A DNA stretch of 64,000 bases from Pseudomonadota bacterium (lineage in GTDB: Bacteria > Pseudomonadota > Alphaproteobacteria > Rhizobiales > Rhizobiaceae): contig JAEXYH010000069.1 of assembly GCA_023451735.1 (NCBI GenBank), forward strand, positions 124,001 to 188,000, read 5' to 3'. The stretch's first letter is position 1; every line of letters begins with the position of its first letter. The notes below the pieces were generated by a model. That model saw only the letters and a list, made by a program, of their open reading frames with translations. It had not been told where the DNA came from and did no database searches. This document shows, piece after piece, positions 43,260-51,759 of the stretch. The position numbers and the translations under genes are program-made.

Positions 43260-43648
43260 GCTTTCCTGGAGGAGGTTCCTGAGACAGGCTTTGGCTTTTG
43301 CCTGCCTTCAATCCGTGCTGCAAGTTGTTCGGTCAAATTTGAGAAGGAAATGCCGAGCACCTCCCTGCGCGCAACGATCACATAGTCGTGTCCGTTTTCC
43401 ATTGCAAATCCGGCGGATTTGCGCACCGCTTCCTTCAGCCGTCTGCGCATCCGGTTCCGCTCGACGGCGTTTCCGTGCTTCTTGGTAACGGTGAAGCCGA
43501 CGCGTGGCGGCTCATCAGGCTGCTTGCGGTCGAGAACTTCCAGGAGAAAGGTTCTCCCGCGGCGTGCTTCGCCTTTCCGAACAGCAAGAAACTGCGGCCG
43601 GCTTTTCAGCCGCCCGACAGTGTTTTTCTTGTCTTTACTCGTCGTCAC
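43256..43648 (-). CDS. rnpA: ribonuclease P protein component
   Basis: RnpA helps the RNase P RNA mature tRNA 5' ends. The 130-residue basic protein has GRLKSRPQFLAVRKGEARRG at the start and the RNR signature in VERNRMRRRLKEAVR near residues 63-77. Length and charge match the family. It lies 24 bases after rpmH and overlaps yidC, forming the conserved rpmH-rnpA-yidC operon. The RNase P RNA gene itself is not in this window. Confidence 0.96.
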   Translation of the reverse strand: MTTSKDKKNTVGRLKSRPQFLAVRKGEARRGRTFLLEVLDRKQPDEPPRVGFTVTKKHGNAVERNRMRRRLKEAVRKSAGFAMENGHDYVIVARREVLGISFSNLTEQLAARIEGRQKPKPVSGTSSRKA

Positions 43649-43672
43649 TGCCCGGTCCGGGCAAGTCGGCCG

Positions 43673-43807
43673 TTAGGCCGACAGACTGGCGCGGCCGCGT
43701 GCGCGACGAGCCGAAAGAACCTTGCGGCCACCCTTGGTAGCCATGCGGGCACGGAAACCATGACGACGCTTGCGAACAAGCTTGGACGGTTGGTAGGTAC
43801 GCTTCAT
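43673..43807 (-). CDS. rpmH: 50S ribosomal protein L34
   Basis: Read leftwards from the ATG at 43807, 44 codons encode MKRTYQPSKLVRKRRHGF, then RARMATKGGRKVLSARRARG, ending RASLSA. This is the complete L34 sequence, one of the smallest and most basic ribosomal proteins. It heads the rpmH-rnpA-yidC operon. It was found by direct translation because it is very short. Confidence 0.97.
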   Translation of the reverse strand: MKRTYQPSKLVRKRRHGFRARMATKGGRKVLSARRARGRASLSA

Positions 43808-44281
43808 TTTTTTAATGCCGCGGTGTGCGGCCCTTCTTGAAGATTGCCTCTATCGAAGCAAGAGCGTTTCGGAAAATGCGCAAAACGTGAGGATGCGTAA
43901 GGCAGTCCGCCGTCTGAGCGCGCGGGCATATAGTTCAGGTTGGGCCTGAAAGTCAATCCGCAGGCCTGGATAGGCTAGAATCCCAGCTTTTCACGACCGT
44001 ATTTCGGCTTCCTTGAATTCAATCATTAATATGCGTGAATATGGTACGGGCTCGCAAAAGCTGCGTTTTGCGCAATTATTTTTTCCTCTTTGGGCAATAG
44101 CTCAAGTTCTGAGAAAATATAGCTTCAAATATAGCGTGCTGATGGGGAATTTTTGCGCTTCCAGATGAAGTAGATTGCGACATCAGATTAGCCATTATTA
44201 ACAATTTTATGCTAATTTTCACAGTCATCAAGAACAGTGGCTGATGTCGGCGCTGTTTTGGTGTCTTTGGAGGGGATTGCC
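43808..44281. other. 474-bp AT-rich divergent region between rpmH and a chemoreceptor gene
   Basis: The right 250 bases (44030-44280) are strongly AT-rich, with runs such as TTAACAATTTTATGC and AATTATTTTTTCC. The left part must hold the rpmH operon promoter and the right part the chemoreceptor promoter. No gene, RNA or clear repeat was recognised. GGAGGGG at 44270-44276 is the chemoreceptor ribosome binding site. Confidence 0.5.
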
Positions 44282-46294
44282 GTGAAAATTGGAGTAAAGA
44301 TCAACCTTCTCGTGGGGTTGATGAGCCTTGTCGCGTGTGCAGTTGCCAGTTTGTCGGTTTTCGCGGTTACCGAATACCACGATAAGCAGAGTGCCTACGC
44401 CAATATCGCTGACCGGGTCTACAAGGGCGAGCGACTGAACCGTCTGGTTACGGCGGTGGTCATGGATGCTCGCGGTATGTATGCCGCAAAGGACGTCGAG
44501 TCTGCCAAGCCCTTTGGCGACGGCGTAACGAAAAGCCTCGGCGATATGGAGAAACTGGTCGCCGATTGGGCTGCCGTCGTTCCTGCGGCACAGAAGGCGC
44601 AGTTCGACAAGCTCACAGCAGGCTTCAAGGAATTCAAGACATTCCGCTCCGAAACGGTGCGCCTCGGCGTAACCGAAGGTCCGCAGGCCGCCAATCTTCA
44701 GGGCAACAACGACGCCAACCGGGCAAACCGCAAGGCCTATCAGGCCGAGATCGACAAGGTGGTTGCCTCCGATCTTGCCGAGCTGGACGTGCTGAGCGCG
44801 GAGATGAGTTCGTTCGGCGACCTGATCTTTTACTCGGTTCTTCTTGTCGCAGTTCTCGGCGTAGGCGGTGGTCTGGCCTTCGGCCTTTATCTCGGGCGCA
44901 GTCAGATCAGCGGACCGATCTTGAAGCTGACGTCTTCCATGGGCCGTCTGGCGCAGGGAGACTACGACGCAAAGGTGCCATTCGCGGGTCGTAAGGACGA
45001 GATCGGCGATATGGCGGCAGCAGTCGAAGTCTTCAAGACGAATGGTCTCGAAGTCGCCCGCATGACCAATGCCGAAGCGGGCCTGAAGGCGAAGAGCGAC
45101 GATCTGCAGGCGCGCATGTCCACTGTTGTTCAAGCGGCAGCCGAAGGCGATTTCAGCCGGCGGATCGATAAGCAATGGGGTGTTGAAAGCCTCGACCGCG
45201 TTGCCCGCAATATCGATGAGCTGGTCAAGAGCGTCGATGCAGGCGTATCCGAGACGCGCCGCGTCGTCAGAAGCCTGTCCGATGGCGACCTGACTGACAG
45301 CATGCGGGGCGACTTCAAGGGCGCATTCGCGGAACTTCAGGAAAACGTCAACGGCACGATGCAGACGCTGCAGTCGACCATGGGCAAGGTCCGTAATGCC
45401 ACCGGCGCGATGAATGACGGAGCTTCCGAACTGAGCAGCGCCGCCAACGACCTGTCGAAGCGCACCGAGCAGCAGGCTGCCGCCCTGGAAGAAACATCTG
45501 CCGCGCTCGATGAAATCACCTCGGTCGTGAAAACCTCGACCGAACGGGCCAACGAGGCGACTGTCATGGTCGGCGAAGCGAAGGAGAGCGCGGTTCAGTC
45601 CGGCGCGGTCGTCCGCGACGCCATCGATGCGATGGGCCGTATCGAGCAGGCCTCGCGCGAAATCGCTCAGATCACCAACGTGATCGACGAGATCGCCTTC
45701 CAGACCAACCTTCTTGCTCTCAATGCAGGTGTCGAGGCGGCCCGAGCCGGGGAGGCGGGCAAGGGCTTTGCCGTTGTGGCCCAGGAAGTTCGTGAACTTG
45801 CGCAGCGTTCCGCAAGTGCTGCGAAAGACATCAAGGGTCTGATCGGCAAGTCGGGAGGAGAAGTTGCGGTCGGCGTCAGGCTGGTGCAGAAGACGGGCGA
45901 AGCGCTGTCCGAGATCGAGTTGCGCGTCAGCCGTATTAACGATCATATCCATTCGATCGCAGTTGCTTCTCGTGAGCAGGCAACGGGCCTCGCCGAGGTG
46001 AATACCGCCGTCAACCAGATGGACCACGTCACGCAGCAGAATGCGGCGATGGTGGAAGAAAGCTCGGCGGCCACCAGCAAGCTCTCGAATGAGGCCGACG
46101 CGCTTTATCGTCTTGTCTCGCATTTCAGGATTGACGAAGAAGCCGGCCGTTCGACACATCTCGCATCGGCTGGTACCGCTCATCGCCCTCAACAATCGCC
46201 GGCCAGGAAGCTGACCGCTGCGCTCGGGCGTGCTTTCGGCGGGCGCGGCTCGCAGGCAGCGGCGACCAGTGTCGCGGACTGGGAAGAATTCTGA
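44282..46294 (+). CDS. methyl-accepting chemotaxis protein
   Basis: The 670-residue receptor has a membrane helix at about 8-30, a periplasmic helical sensor (about 31-188), a second membrane helix (about 190-212, LIFYSVLLVAVLGVGGGLAFGL), HAMP units and a long signalling coiled coil. The CheA-contact tip is IDEIAFQTNLLALNAGVEAA. The C-terminus DWEEF matches the CheR-binding pentapeptide of rhizobial receptors. GTG at 44282 is chosen because GGAGGGG lies 6 bases upstream and the protein then starts MKIGVKINLLVGLMS; a start at 44237 adds residues without support. Ligand unknown. Confidence 0.95.
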   Translation: MKIGVKINLLVGLMSLVACAVASLSVFAVTEYHDKQSAYANIADRVYKGERLNRLVTAVVMDARGMYAAKDVESAKPFGDGVTKSLGDMEKLVADWAAVVPAAQKAQFDKLTAGFKEFKTFRSETVRLGVTEGPQAANLQGNNDANRANRKAYQAEIDKVVASDLAELDVLSAEMSSFGDLIFYSVLLVAVLGVGGGLAFGLYLGRSQISGPILKLTSSMGRLAQGDYDAKVPFAGRKDEIGDMAAAVEVFKTNGLEVARMTNAEAGLKAKSDDLQARMSTVVQAAAEGDFSRRIDKQWGVESLDRVARNIDELVKSVDAGVSETRRVVRSLSDGDLTDSMRGDFKGAFAELQENVNGTMQTLQSTMGKVRNATGAMNDGASELSSAANDLSKRTEQQAAALEETSAALDEITSVVKTSTERANEATVMVGEAKESAVQSGAVVRDAIDAMGRIEQASREIAQITNVIDEIAFQTNLLALNAGVEAARAGEAGKGFAVVAQEVRELAQRSASAAKDIKGLIGKSGGEVAVGVRLVQKTGEALSEIELRVSRINDHIHSIAVASREQATGLAEVNTAVNQMDHVTQQNAAMVEESSAATSKLSNEADALYRLVSHFRIDEEAGRSTHLASAGTAHRPQQSPARKLTAALGRAFGGRGSQAAATSVADWEEF

Positions 46295-46321
46295 TCCAAT
46301 AGGCCAACATTACCGAAATTT

Positions 46322-46355
46322 AAGGCGGAGGCGCTGTTTGCCTCCGCCTTTTGCG
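46322..46355 (+). terminator. intrinsic terminator after the chemoreceptor gene
   Basis: AAGGCGGAGGC (46322-46332) pairs perfectly with GCCTCCGCCTT (46340-46350) and runs into TTGCGTTTG. It lies 28 bases after the stop. Confidence 0.9.
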
Positions 46356-46443
46356 TTTGCCCGGGGTGTTCAAATCTTGGTGACGCGGTAAAATAGCCGC
46401 ACACACGGGGAGTTGAAACCCGTGGCTGGAATTGGAGATCCGT

Positions 46444-47940
46444 ATGGATAGCGAGGTTCGCACCTCGGAACGTCAGGAAACATGGCCGGAGGGCGCCGGA
46501 CCGGAGCCGATGCCGACGATCCTGCGCGGGCTTTCCGGGCGGTTGCTCTGGCTGACGGTCATCTTCGTCATGCTGGCCGAAATCCTGATCTTCATGCCGT
46601 CTGTCTCCGGCATGCGCATGAACTGGCTGCGGGATCGCCTGGATACGGCCGCAGCGGCGGGCATCGTGATCGACGGACTTCAGCCTGCCGAGCTGCCGCG
46701 CGCCGTTCAGGATGACACGTTGCTGGCGACGGGAACCAAGGTTATCGCGCTGCGCAAGGACGGAACCTCCCGGCTGCTGGCCGCGATCGAGGTCCCTCCG
46801 GAAATCGACGCCCAATACGATCTTGCCGACACATCTCTGCTGGGCTCCATGCGCGATGCGCTGGATACCCTCGTCTTCGGCGGAGACCGGGTGATGCGCG
46901 TCTTTGGGCCGGTCGGTGAAAGCGATATGATGATCGAACTGGTCATGACCGACACCGCCCTTCGCAAGGACATGCTGAAATATTCGAAAACGATGTTTCT
47001 GCTTTCCTTGCTGATTTCGCTGATTACAGCGGTTCTGATCTTCCTTGCGATCAATCGTATGATGATCTCTCCGATCCGGCGGCTGACGCACAGTATGCAG
47101 CTGTTTTCCGAGCGGCCGGACGACCCTTCCCGTGTTTTCTCGGCTGATCGTTCCCGCGGCGAGCTGGCTGTCGCGGGGCGCCATCTGGCGGCCATGCAGG
47201 TGGAGCTTCAGCGGACGTTGAAGCAGCAGAAGAACCTTGCCGATCTCGGTCTTGCCGTCTCGAAGATAAATCACGACATGCGCAACATCCTGGCTTCGGC
47301 TCAGTTGATGTCGGACCGTTTGACGGATGTCGAGGATCCGATGGTGAGAAGCTTCGCGCCCAAACTGTTGCGTACTATCGACCGGGCTGTCGGTTATACG
47401 AATGAGGTTCTGGCCTATGGTCAGGCATCGGAAGCCGCACCGCGTCGCCGGAGGATCGACCTGGCCAACCTGTGTCAGGAAGTGCGCGACATGCTGGCAA
47501 TCGATCCGGATTCGGGCATCGAGTTCGTCGAGCAGATATCGGAAGGCGTTGAAGTCGATTGCGACGGCGAGCAGATTTTCCGCGTGGTTCACAATCTTTG
47601 CCGCAATGCCGTTCAGGCGCTGCTCACACATGACGCCAACGATCCGAAAGCCGTGCGGCGGGTGACGCTGTCTGCGCATCGCCTTGGTAGCGTTGTGAGC
47701 ATCACCGTCGATGACACCGGGCCAGGCATGCCGCGTAAGGCACGCGAGAACCTCTTCTCGGCTTTCAGAGGCTCAGCGCGCTCGGGTGGTACGGGGTTGG
47801 GGCTGGTCATTGCGCGCGAGCTTGTGCTGGCGCATGGGGGCACGATAGCGCTTGTTGAAAAGCCCGGTCCGGGCACGCAATTCCGCATCGAAATTCCTGA
47901 CCGTCCCGTCTCTCTGGAGGACTATCGCGCCAGGGCGTGA
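46444..47940 (+). CDS. membrane-bound sensor histidine kinase
   Basis: The 498-residue kinase has membrane helices at about 30-50 (LLWLTVIFVMLAEILIFMP) and 184-206 (FLLSLLISLITAVLIFLAIN), a periplasmic sensor between them and a HAMP linker. The phosphoacceptor is probably H277 in SKINHDMRNILASAQL. The ATPase domain shows the N box LCRNAVQAL, the G1 box DDTGPGM and the G2 box GGTGLGLVIARELV. ATG at 46444 has GGAG 6 bases upstream. No response regulator is encoded next to it, so it is an orphan kinase here. A CACGGG/CCCGTG hairpin (46404-46424) precedes the ribosome binding site. Confidence 0.92.
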   Translation: MDSEVRTSERQETWPEGAGPEPMPTILRGLSGRLLWLTVIFVMLAEILIFMPSVSGMRMNWLRDRLDTAAAAGIVIDGLQPAELPRAVQDDTLLATGTKVIALRKDGTSRLLAAIEVPPEIDAQYDLADTSLLGSMRDALDTLVFGGDRVMRVFGPVGESDMMIELVMTDTALRKDMLKYSKTMFLLSLLISLITAVLIFLAINRMMISPIRRLTHSMQLFSERPDDPSRVFSADRSRGELAVAGRHLAAMQVELQRTLKQQKNLADLGLAVSKINHDMRNILASAQLMSDRLTDVEDPMVRSFAPKLLRTIDRAVGYTNEVLAYGQASEAAPRRRRIDLANLCQEVRDMLAIDPDSGIEFVEQISEGVEVDCDGEQIFRVVHNLCRNAVQALLTHDANDPKAVRRVTLSAHRLGSVVSITVDDTGPGMPRKARENLFSAFRGSARSGGTGLGLVIARELVLAHGGTIALVEKPGPGTQFRIEIPDRPVSLEDYRARA

Positions 47941-48012
47941 GTAATATTCTTTTTAAAACAATGGTTTGATGGGTTTGCGAAGATAAAATGACATCAAGCC
48001 GGGGAAAATCGC

Positions 48013-48041
48013 TTGCAATCCTTCTCGGCACCCTTTAGAGG
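48013..48041 (+). promoter_or_regulatory. candidate promoter of tRNA-Arg
   Basis: TTGCAA (48013-48018) and TAGAGG (48036-48041) are spaced by 17 bases, and the tRNA begins 35 bases beyond. The -35 box is good; the -10 box is weak. Confidence 0.45.
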
Positions 48042-48075
48042 ATCGCCACGCCAGCGGAACACACCGCTGACAGAC

Positions 48076-48152
48076 GCACCCGTAGCTCAGCTGGATAGAG
48101 CACCAGACTACGAATCTGGGGGTCAGGAGTTCGAATCTCTTCGGGTGCGCCA
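48076..48152 (+). tRNA. tRNA-Arg (anticodon ACG)
   Basis: A complete 77-base cloverleaf with encoded CCA. The acceptor stem is GCACCCG/CGGGTGC, the D arm is GCTC-AGCTGGATAG-AGC, the anticodon stem is CCAGA/TCTGG around loop CTACGAA with anticodon ACG, and the T arm carries TTCGAAT. ACG (read with inosine at 34) decodes CGU, CGC and CGA, the main arginine codons here. No displaced copy of its 3' end was seen nearby, so there is no sign that it serves as an integration site. Confidence 0.97.
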
Positions 48153-48329
48153 TTCCTCTTTCTTCATTGATCGCTGAATACAGCAGGCAAAAATGCCGAC
48201 CGGAAACCCGGTATAGGCCGTTTCGATCAATCGCTCATGAAAAATTTCCTGCCGTTTTCGCTGCCTGACCGATGGGCAGAGCATACCGCTTGCGCTATCC
48301 AGAAAAGATCTGTGAATCAGTTCTTTGTT

Positions 48330-48350
48330 GCAGCCGCCTCAAGCGGCTGC
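48330..48350 (+). other. hairpin upstream of the proline-racemase-family gene
   Basis: GCAGCCGC (48330-48337) pairs with GCGGCTGC (48343-48350) around a CTCAA loop, 23 bases before the start at 48373. No T-run follows. It lies in the 220-bp gap after tRNA-Arg, where nothing else was recognised. Confidence 0.55.
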
Positions 48351-48372
48351 AGTCCGGTCGGAGTCGGATGCC

Positions 48373-49413
48373 ATGAGATGGAAGCGTACGATCCAGTTGC
48401 TGGATGTTCATGCGGAAGGCGAGATCGGTCGCGTGGCGATCGGCGGAGTTCCTAAAATTCCGGGTAACACCGTTGCCGAACAGCTTGCCTGGATGAATTC
48501 CGATCCGAAGGGGCAGGAGCTTCGCCGTTTCCTTTGCCTCGAGCCACGCGGCACGCCGATCGGCTCCGTCAACCTTCTCCTGCCGCCGAAGCACCCGGAT
48601 GCGGATGCCGCCTTCATCATCCTGCAGCCTGATCAGGCGCATGCCAGTTCAGGTTCCAACTCGATCTGCGCCACCACCGCGCTTCTGGAGGCTGGCATTG
48701 TCGAAATGAAGGAGCCGGAAACCATCGTCACGCTGGAGACAGCGGCTGGCCTCGTCAAGGCCGTGGCCACCTGCCGAGACGGTCGGTGCGAAAAGGTGAA
48801 ACTCACCATGGTGCCGTCCTTCATTCACGAACTGGACGTGAAGCTGCAGACGCCGGAATGGGGCGAGATAACGCTCGATATCTCTTATGGTGGGATTTTT
48901 TACGGTCTCGTGGACGTCTCCCGGATCGGCCTGACCATCGAAAAGAAGAATGCGGCGGCACTCGTGCAGGCAGGTATGATCCTGAAGGACCTGATCAACC
49001 GGCAGATCCCGGTCGTGCATCCGGAAATCCCGGCCATCTCCGGCGTCGCGTATGTGATGTTCCGCGATACGGAAGCGGACGGCACCGTACGCACCTGCAC
49101 GACCATGTGGCCGGGCAGGGCGGACCGCTCTCCCTGCGGCACGGGCAACTCGGCAAACCTCGCAACACTGCATGCGCGTGGAAAAGTGAAGGTAGGAGAT
49201 ACGTTCCTGTCCCGCTCGATCATCGGAACGCAGTTCGAGGTAGGCCTTTCAGCCGAAACGCAAGTTGCAGGAAAACCGGCAATCGTTCCAACGATCGCCG
49301 GTCGTGGATTTACCTTCGGTCTGCATCAGGTTGCCCTTGATCCCTTCGATCCGCTGGCGGATGGTTTCGCCATGACCGATGTGTGGGGGCCTTCGGCCGG
49401 CGACATCATCTGA
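48373..49413 (+). CDS. proline racemase superfamily enzyme, probable trans-3-hydroxy-L-proline dehydratase
   Basis: The 346-residue protein starts MRWKRTIQLLDVHAEGEIGRV, typical of the superfamily. The first catalytic block reads ASSGSNSICATT, where the usual Cys of M-C-G-H is Ser (about S93). The second reads DRSPCGTGNSANL and keeps its Cys (C255). Racemases and 4-hydroxyproline epimerases usually have two Cys, whereas Ser/Cys or Thr/Cys members are mostly trans-3-hydroxy-L-proline dehydratases, so that activity is most likely. It stands alone, without the usual pyrroline-2-carboxylate reductase or transporter. The ATG at 48373 begins the homology. Confidence 0.8.
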   Translation: MRWKRTIQLLDVHAEGEIGRVAIGGVPKIPGNTVAEQLAWMNSDPKGQELRRFLCLEPRGTPIGSVNLLLPPKHPDADAAFIILQPDQAHASSGSNSICATTALLEAGIVEMKEPETIVTLETAAGLVKAVATCRDGRCEKVKLTMVPSFIHELDVKLQTPEWGEITLDISYGGIFYGLVDVSRIGLTIEKKNAAALVQAGMILKDLINRQIPVVHPEIPAISGVAYVMFRDTEADGTVRTCTTMWPGRADRSPCGTGNSANLATLHARGKVKVGDTFLSRSIIGTQFEVGLSAETQVAGKPAIVPTIAGRGFTFGLHQVALDPFDPLADGFAMTDVWGPSAGDII

Positions 49414-49417
49414 TCGG

Positions 49418-50341
49418 TCAGATCTCGCGGCCAACCTTGGCGGGCGTCTCGACGTCGCCCTGCTTCAGGACCAGAGAGTTTACGCCCTCCACGCCTTCCG
49501 GAGCCGGGGCGGGAATGACACCCAGCTCCTGGAACTGAATGTATTTGGAGGCACCGAACATGTCGCCTTTTGCGGCTGCCTGTCGGTACATTTCGGCCGC
49601 CTTTTCCATGTTGGCCTCAATGCCTTCGCCGGTCTCGTACATGATGCCGAGGTTGATCATGGCGTCCGTATTGCCGCGCTGGGCAGCAAGATCGTACCAA
49701 GCGATTGCTGTCTGGTCGTCGCTTTCCAAAAGCTGACCTTCATCATAGATCGCGCCGATGTTGAATGCGGCTGTGTCGTCGCCTTCGGCAGCGGCCTTCT
49801 CGAACCACTGGAGGGCTTTCTGGACGTCCGGCTGCGTGCCGAGGCCGTCACGATAGGCAACGCCAAGATTGTAAGCGGCAAGCGTGTTTCCGCTGTCGGC
49901 AGCCTTTTGGTAGTAGGCAAACTCCGCCTTGTCGTCACCGAGACGACCCATGAGCATGCCGTAGTTGACCATTGCGGCAGCATAGCCGTCCTTGACGGCT
50001 GTGTTGTAAGCGCTCATTGCCTGATCCGGCTCGTCAACACTGTTGAGTGCCCGGCCCAGTTGATAGGCGAAACGCGGGTTTCCCGTGGCGTCGAAAGCAA
50101 TCCGACAGGCTTCCACCGCCTGATTGCCGATATCGGCAATGTTGACCGGAGCAAAATCGCCGTTGCGCTGCTGGTCATAAGGGCTGCCGGCCAGACGATC
50201 GCAATCGCCCTGCTGCGCGGATGCGAGAATGAGGTTGTTGCGCTCGGCAGCATCGGGTGAAACAGTCAGCGCCAGAAGCGCGACAGCAGCACCTGTGGTA
50301 ATCGCAAAACCCTTGTTGACTTTCAGAGTCCGGGATTTCAT
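49418..50341 (-). CDS. exported Sel1/TPR-repeat protein
   Basis: An N-terminal signal or anchor (FAITTGAAVALLALTVSPDA) is followed by a Cys-containing region and about five Sel1-like repeats, for example YNLGVAYRDGLGTQPDVQKALQW, FNIGAIYDEGQLLESDDQTAIAW and INLGIMYETGEGIEANMEKAAEM. Sel1 repeats form a helical scaffold for protein contacts; in rhizobia exported members such as ExoR and related proteins bind sensor kinases. The C-terminal part is Pro/Glu-rich. It is convergent with the preceding gene, four bases apart, and divergent from pyrC. A specific function cannot be assigned. Confidence 0.85.
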   Translation of the reverse strand: MKSRTLKVNKGFAITTGAAVALLALTVSPDAAERNNLILASAQQGDCDRLAGSPYDQQRNGDFAPVNIADIGNQAVEACRIAFDATGNPRFAYQLGRALNSVDEPDQAMSAYNTAVKDGYAAAMVNYGMLMGRLGDDKAEFAYYQKAADSGNTLAAYNLGVAYRDGLGTQPDVQKALQWFEKAAAEGDDTAAFNIGAIYDEGQLLESDDQTAIAWYDLAAQRGNTDAMINLGIMYETGEGIEANMEKAAEMYRQAAAKGDMFGASKYIQFQELGVIPAPAPEGVEGVNSLVLKQGDVETPAKVGREI

Positions 50342-50591
50342 TGTTCGCTCCGACTCAAAACACTTTCAGATTGCTTAATGAACGCAGCACTCGTGTGCTT
50401 GTTCCGCGTATTTTGGCCCGAACCCCTGTTCAGAGCCTCTGCAATCCGCACGTTCCCGTGAACCCTAGCGTGATATTGCCGACTTCGATTGGATGTTTTC
50501 GCGATTCTCCTGTCGGCTGCGAGATTGTCTTCGCGTCCGCTTTGATGGTAAGCGGGATCGACATCCCCAAAACACTCAGCGGAATAGCTCG

Positions 50592-51632
50592 ATGAAAACG
50601 CTCCAGATTCGCCGCCCCGACGATTGGCATCTCCATCTGCGTGACGGCGCCGTACTGGAAGGCGTGATCGGCGATACGAGCCGCCATTTCGCCCGTGCGA
50701 TTATTATGCCGAACCTTGTTCCGCCGGTCGTGACGACGGCCGATGCCATCGCATATCGCGCGCGGATCATGGCTGCCTTGCCGAAGGGGCATAGGTTCGA
50801 GCCGTTGATGACGCTTTATTTGACGGAGCACACCAACCCGGGTGATGTCGAAGAAGGAAAGAAAAGCGGCCTGATCACGGCTGTGAAGCTTTATCCCGCT
50901 GGTGCCACGACCAATTCCCATGGCGGCGTGCGAGATCTGGAGAAGGCGATGCCTGTTCTCGAGCGTATGGCGAAGATCGGCCTTCCGCTCTGCGTGCATG
51001 GCGAGGTCACGACGGCGGAGGTCGATATTTTTGATCGCGAGGCGGTCTTCATCGAAACGGTGCTCGATCCGCTACACAAGCGGCTTCCCGAACTTAAGGT
51101 CACGATGGAGCATGTCACGACCTCTGACGGCATCGACTATATCAAGTCGTCCAAGGCAAACCTCGCAGGCTCGATCACCACGCATCACCTGATCATCAAC
51201 CGCAACGACATCCTCGTCGGCGGTATCCGTCCTCATTATTATTGCCTGCCGGTCGCCAAGCGCGAAAGTCATCGTCTCGCCTTGCGCGCGGCCGCGACTT
51301 CCGGCGACCACCGTTTCTTTCTCGGCACGGATTCCGCCCCGCATGTCGATCCGTTGAAGGAATGCTCCTGCGGTTGCGCCGGCATCTACACGTCGGTCAA
51401 CACGATGAGCTGCCTCGCCCATGTCTTCGAAGACGATAATGCTCTGGACAAGCTGGAAGCGTTTGCGTCGCTCAACGGTCCGGCTTGGTACGGACTGCAG
51501 CCGAACGAAGAAACAATCACGCTCGAAAAGCAGGATGTTGCTGTAGAATTTCCGGCCAAGCGCGAGACAGGTGCCGGCGCTATTACCGTATTTGACCCCG
51601 GTTTCCAGATATTCTGGAATGTTCTAGACTGA
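50592..51632 (+). CDS. pyrC: dihydroorotase (type II)
   Basis: PyrC closes carbamoyl-aspartate to dihydroorotate in pyrimidine synthesis. The 346-residue protein has the zinc HxH in DDWHLHLRDGA, the carboxylated Lys in AVKLYPAGATTNS, further ligands in VHGEVTT and EHVTT, the substrate loop GSITTHHLIINRND and the metal Asp in LGTDSAPH. These are features of the E. coli-type enzyme. The ATG at 50592 starts the homology; the frame is open further upstream without support. It is about 1.4 kb before pyrE. Confidence 0.96.
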   Translation: MKTLQIRRPDDWHLHLRDGAVLEGVIGDTSRHFARAIIMPNLVPPVVTTADAIAYRARIMAALPKGHRFEPLMTLYLTEHTNPGDVEEGKKSGLITAVKLYPAGATTNSHGGVRDLEKAMPVLERMAKIGLPLCVHGEVTTAEVDIFDREAVFIETVLDPLHKRLPELKVTMEHVTTSDGIDYIKSSKANLAGSITTHHLIINRNDILVGGIRPHYYCLPVAKRESHRLALRAAATSGDHRFFLGTDSAPHVDPLKECSCGCAGIYTSVNTMSCLAHVFEDDNALDKLEAFASLNGPAWYGLQPNEETITLEKQDVAVEFPAKRETGAGAITVFDPGFQIFWNVLD

Positions 51633-51759
51633 CGTTACTGGTTGTTGCCAAGGAAATGATGTTTTATTCGGATTGTGCTCTCCGAGGGTAACTCTTTGGA
51701 GAGATTCCCGCTTTAGCTTCTGCTCGCATACTGAAGAAATCTTCGAAGAGAATTCCGGC

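Noticed and set aside
48076..48400. tRNA-Arg as an integration site for a genomic island
   Set aside because: No repeated tRNA 3' end, integrase or change of gene character was seen downstream.
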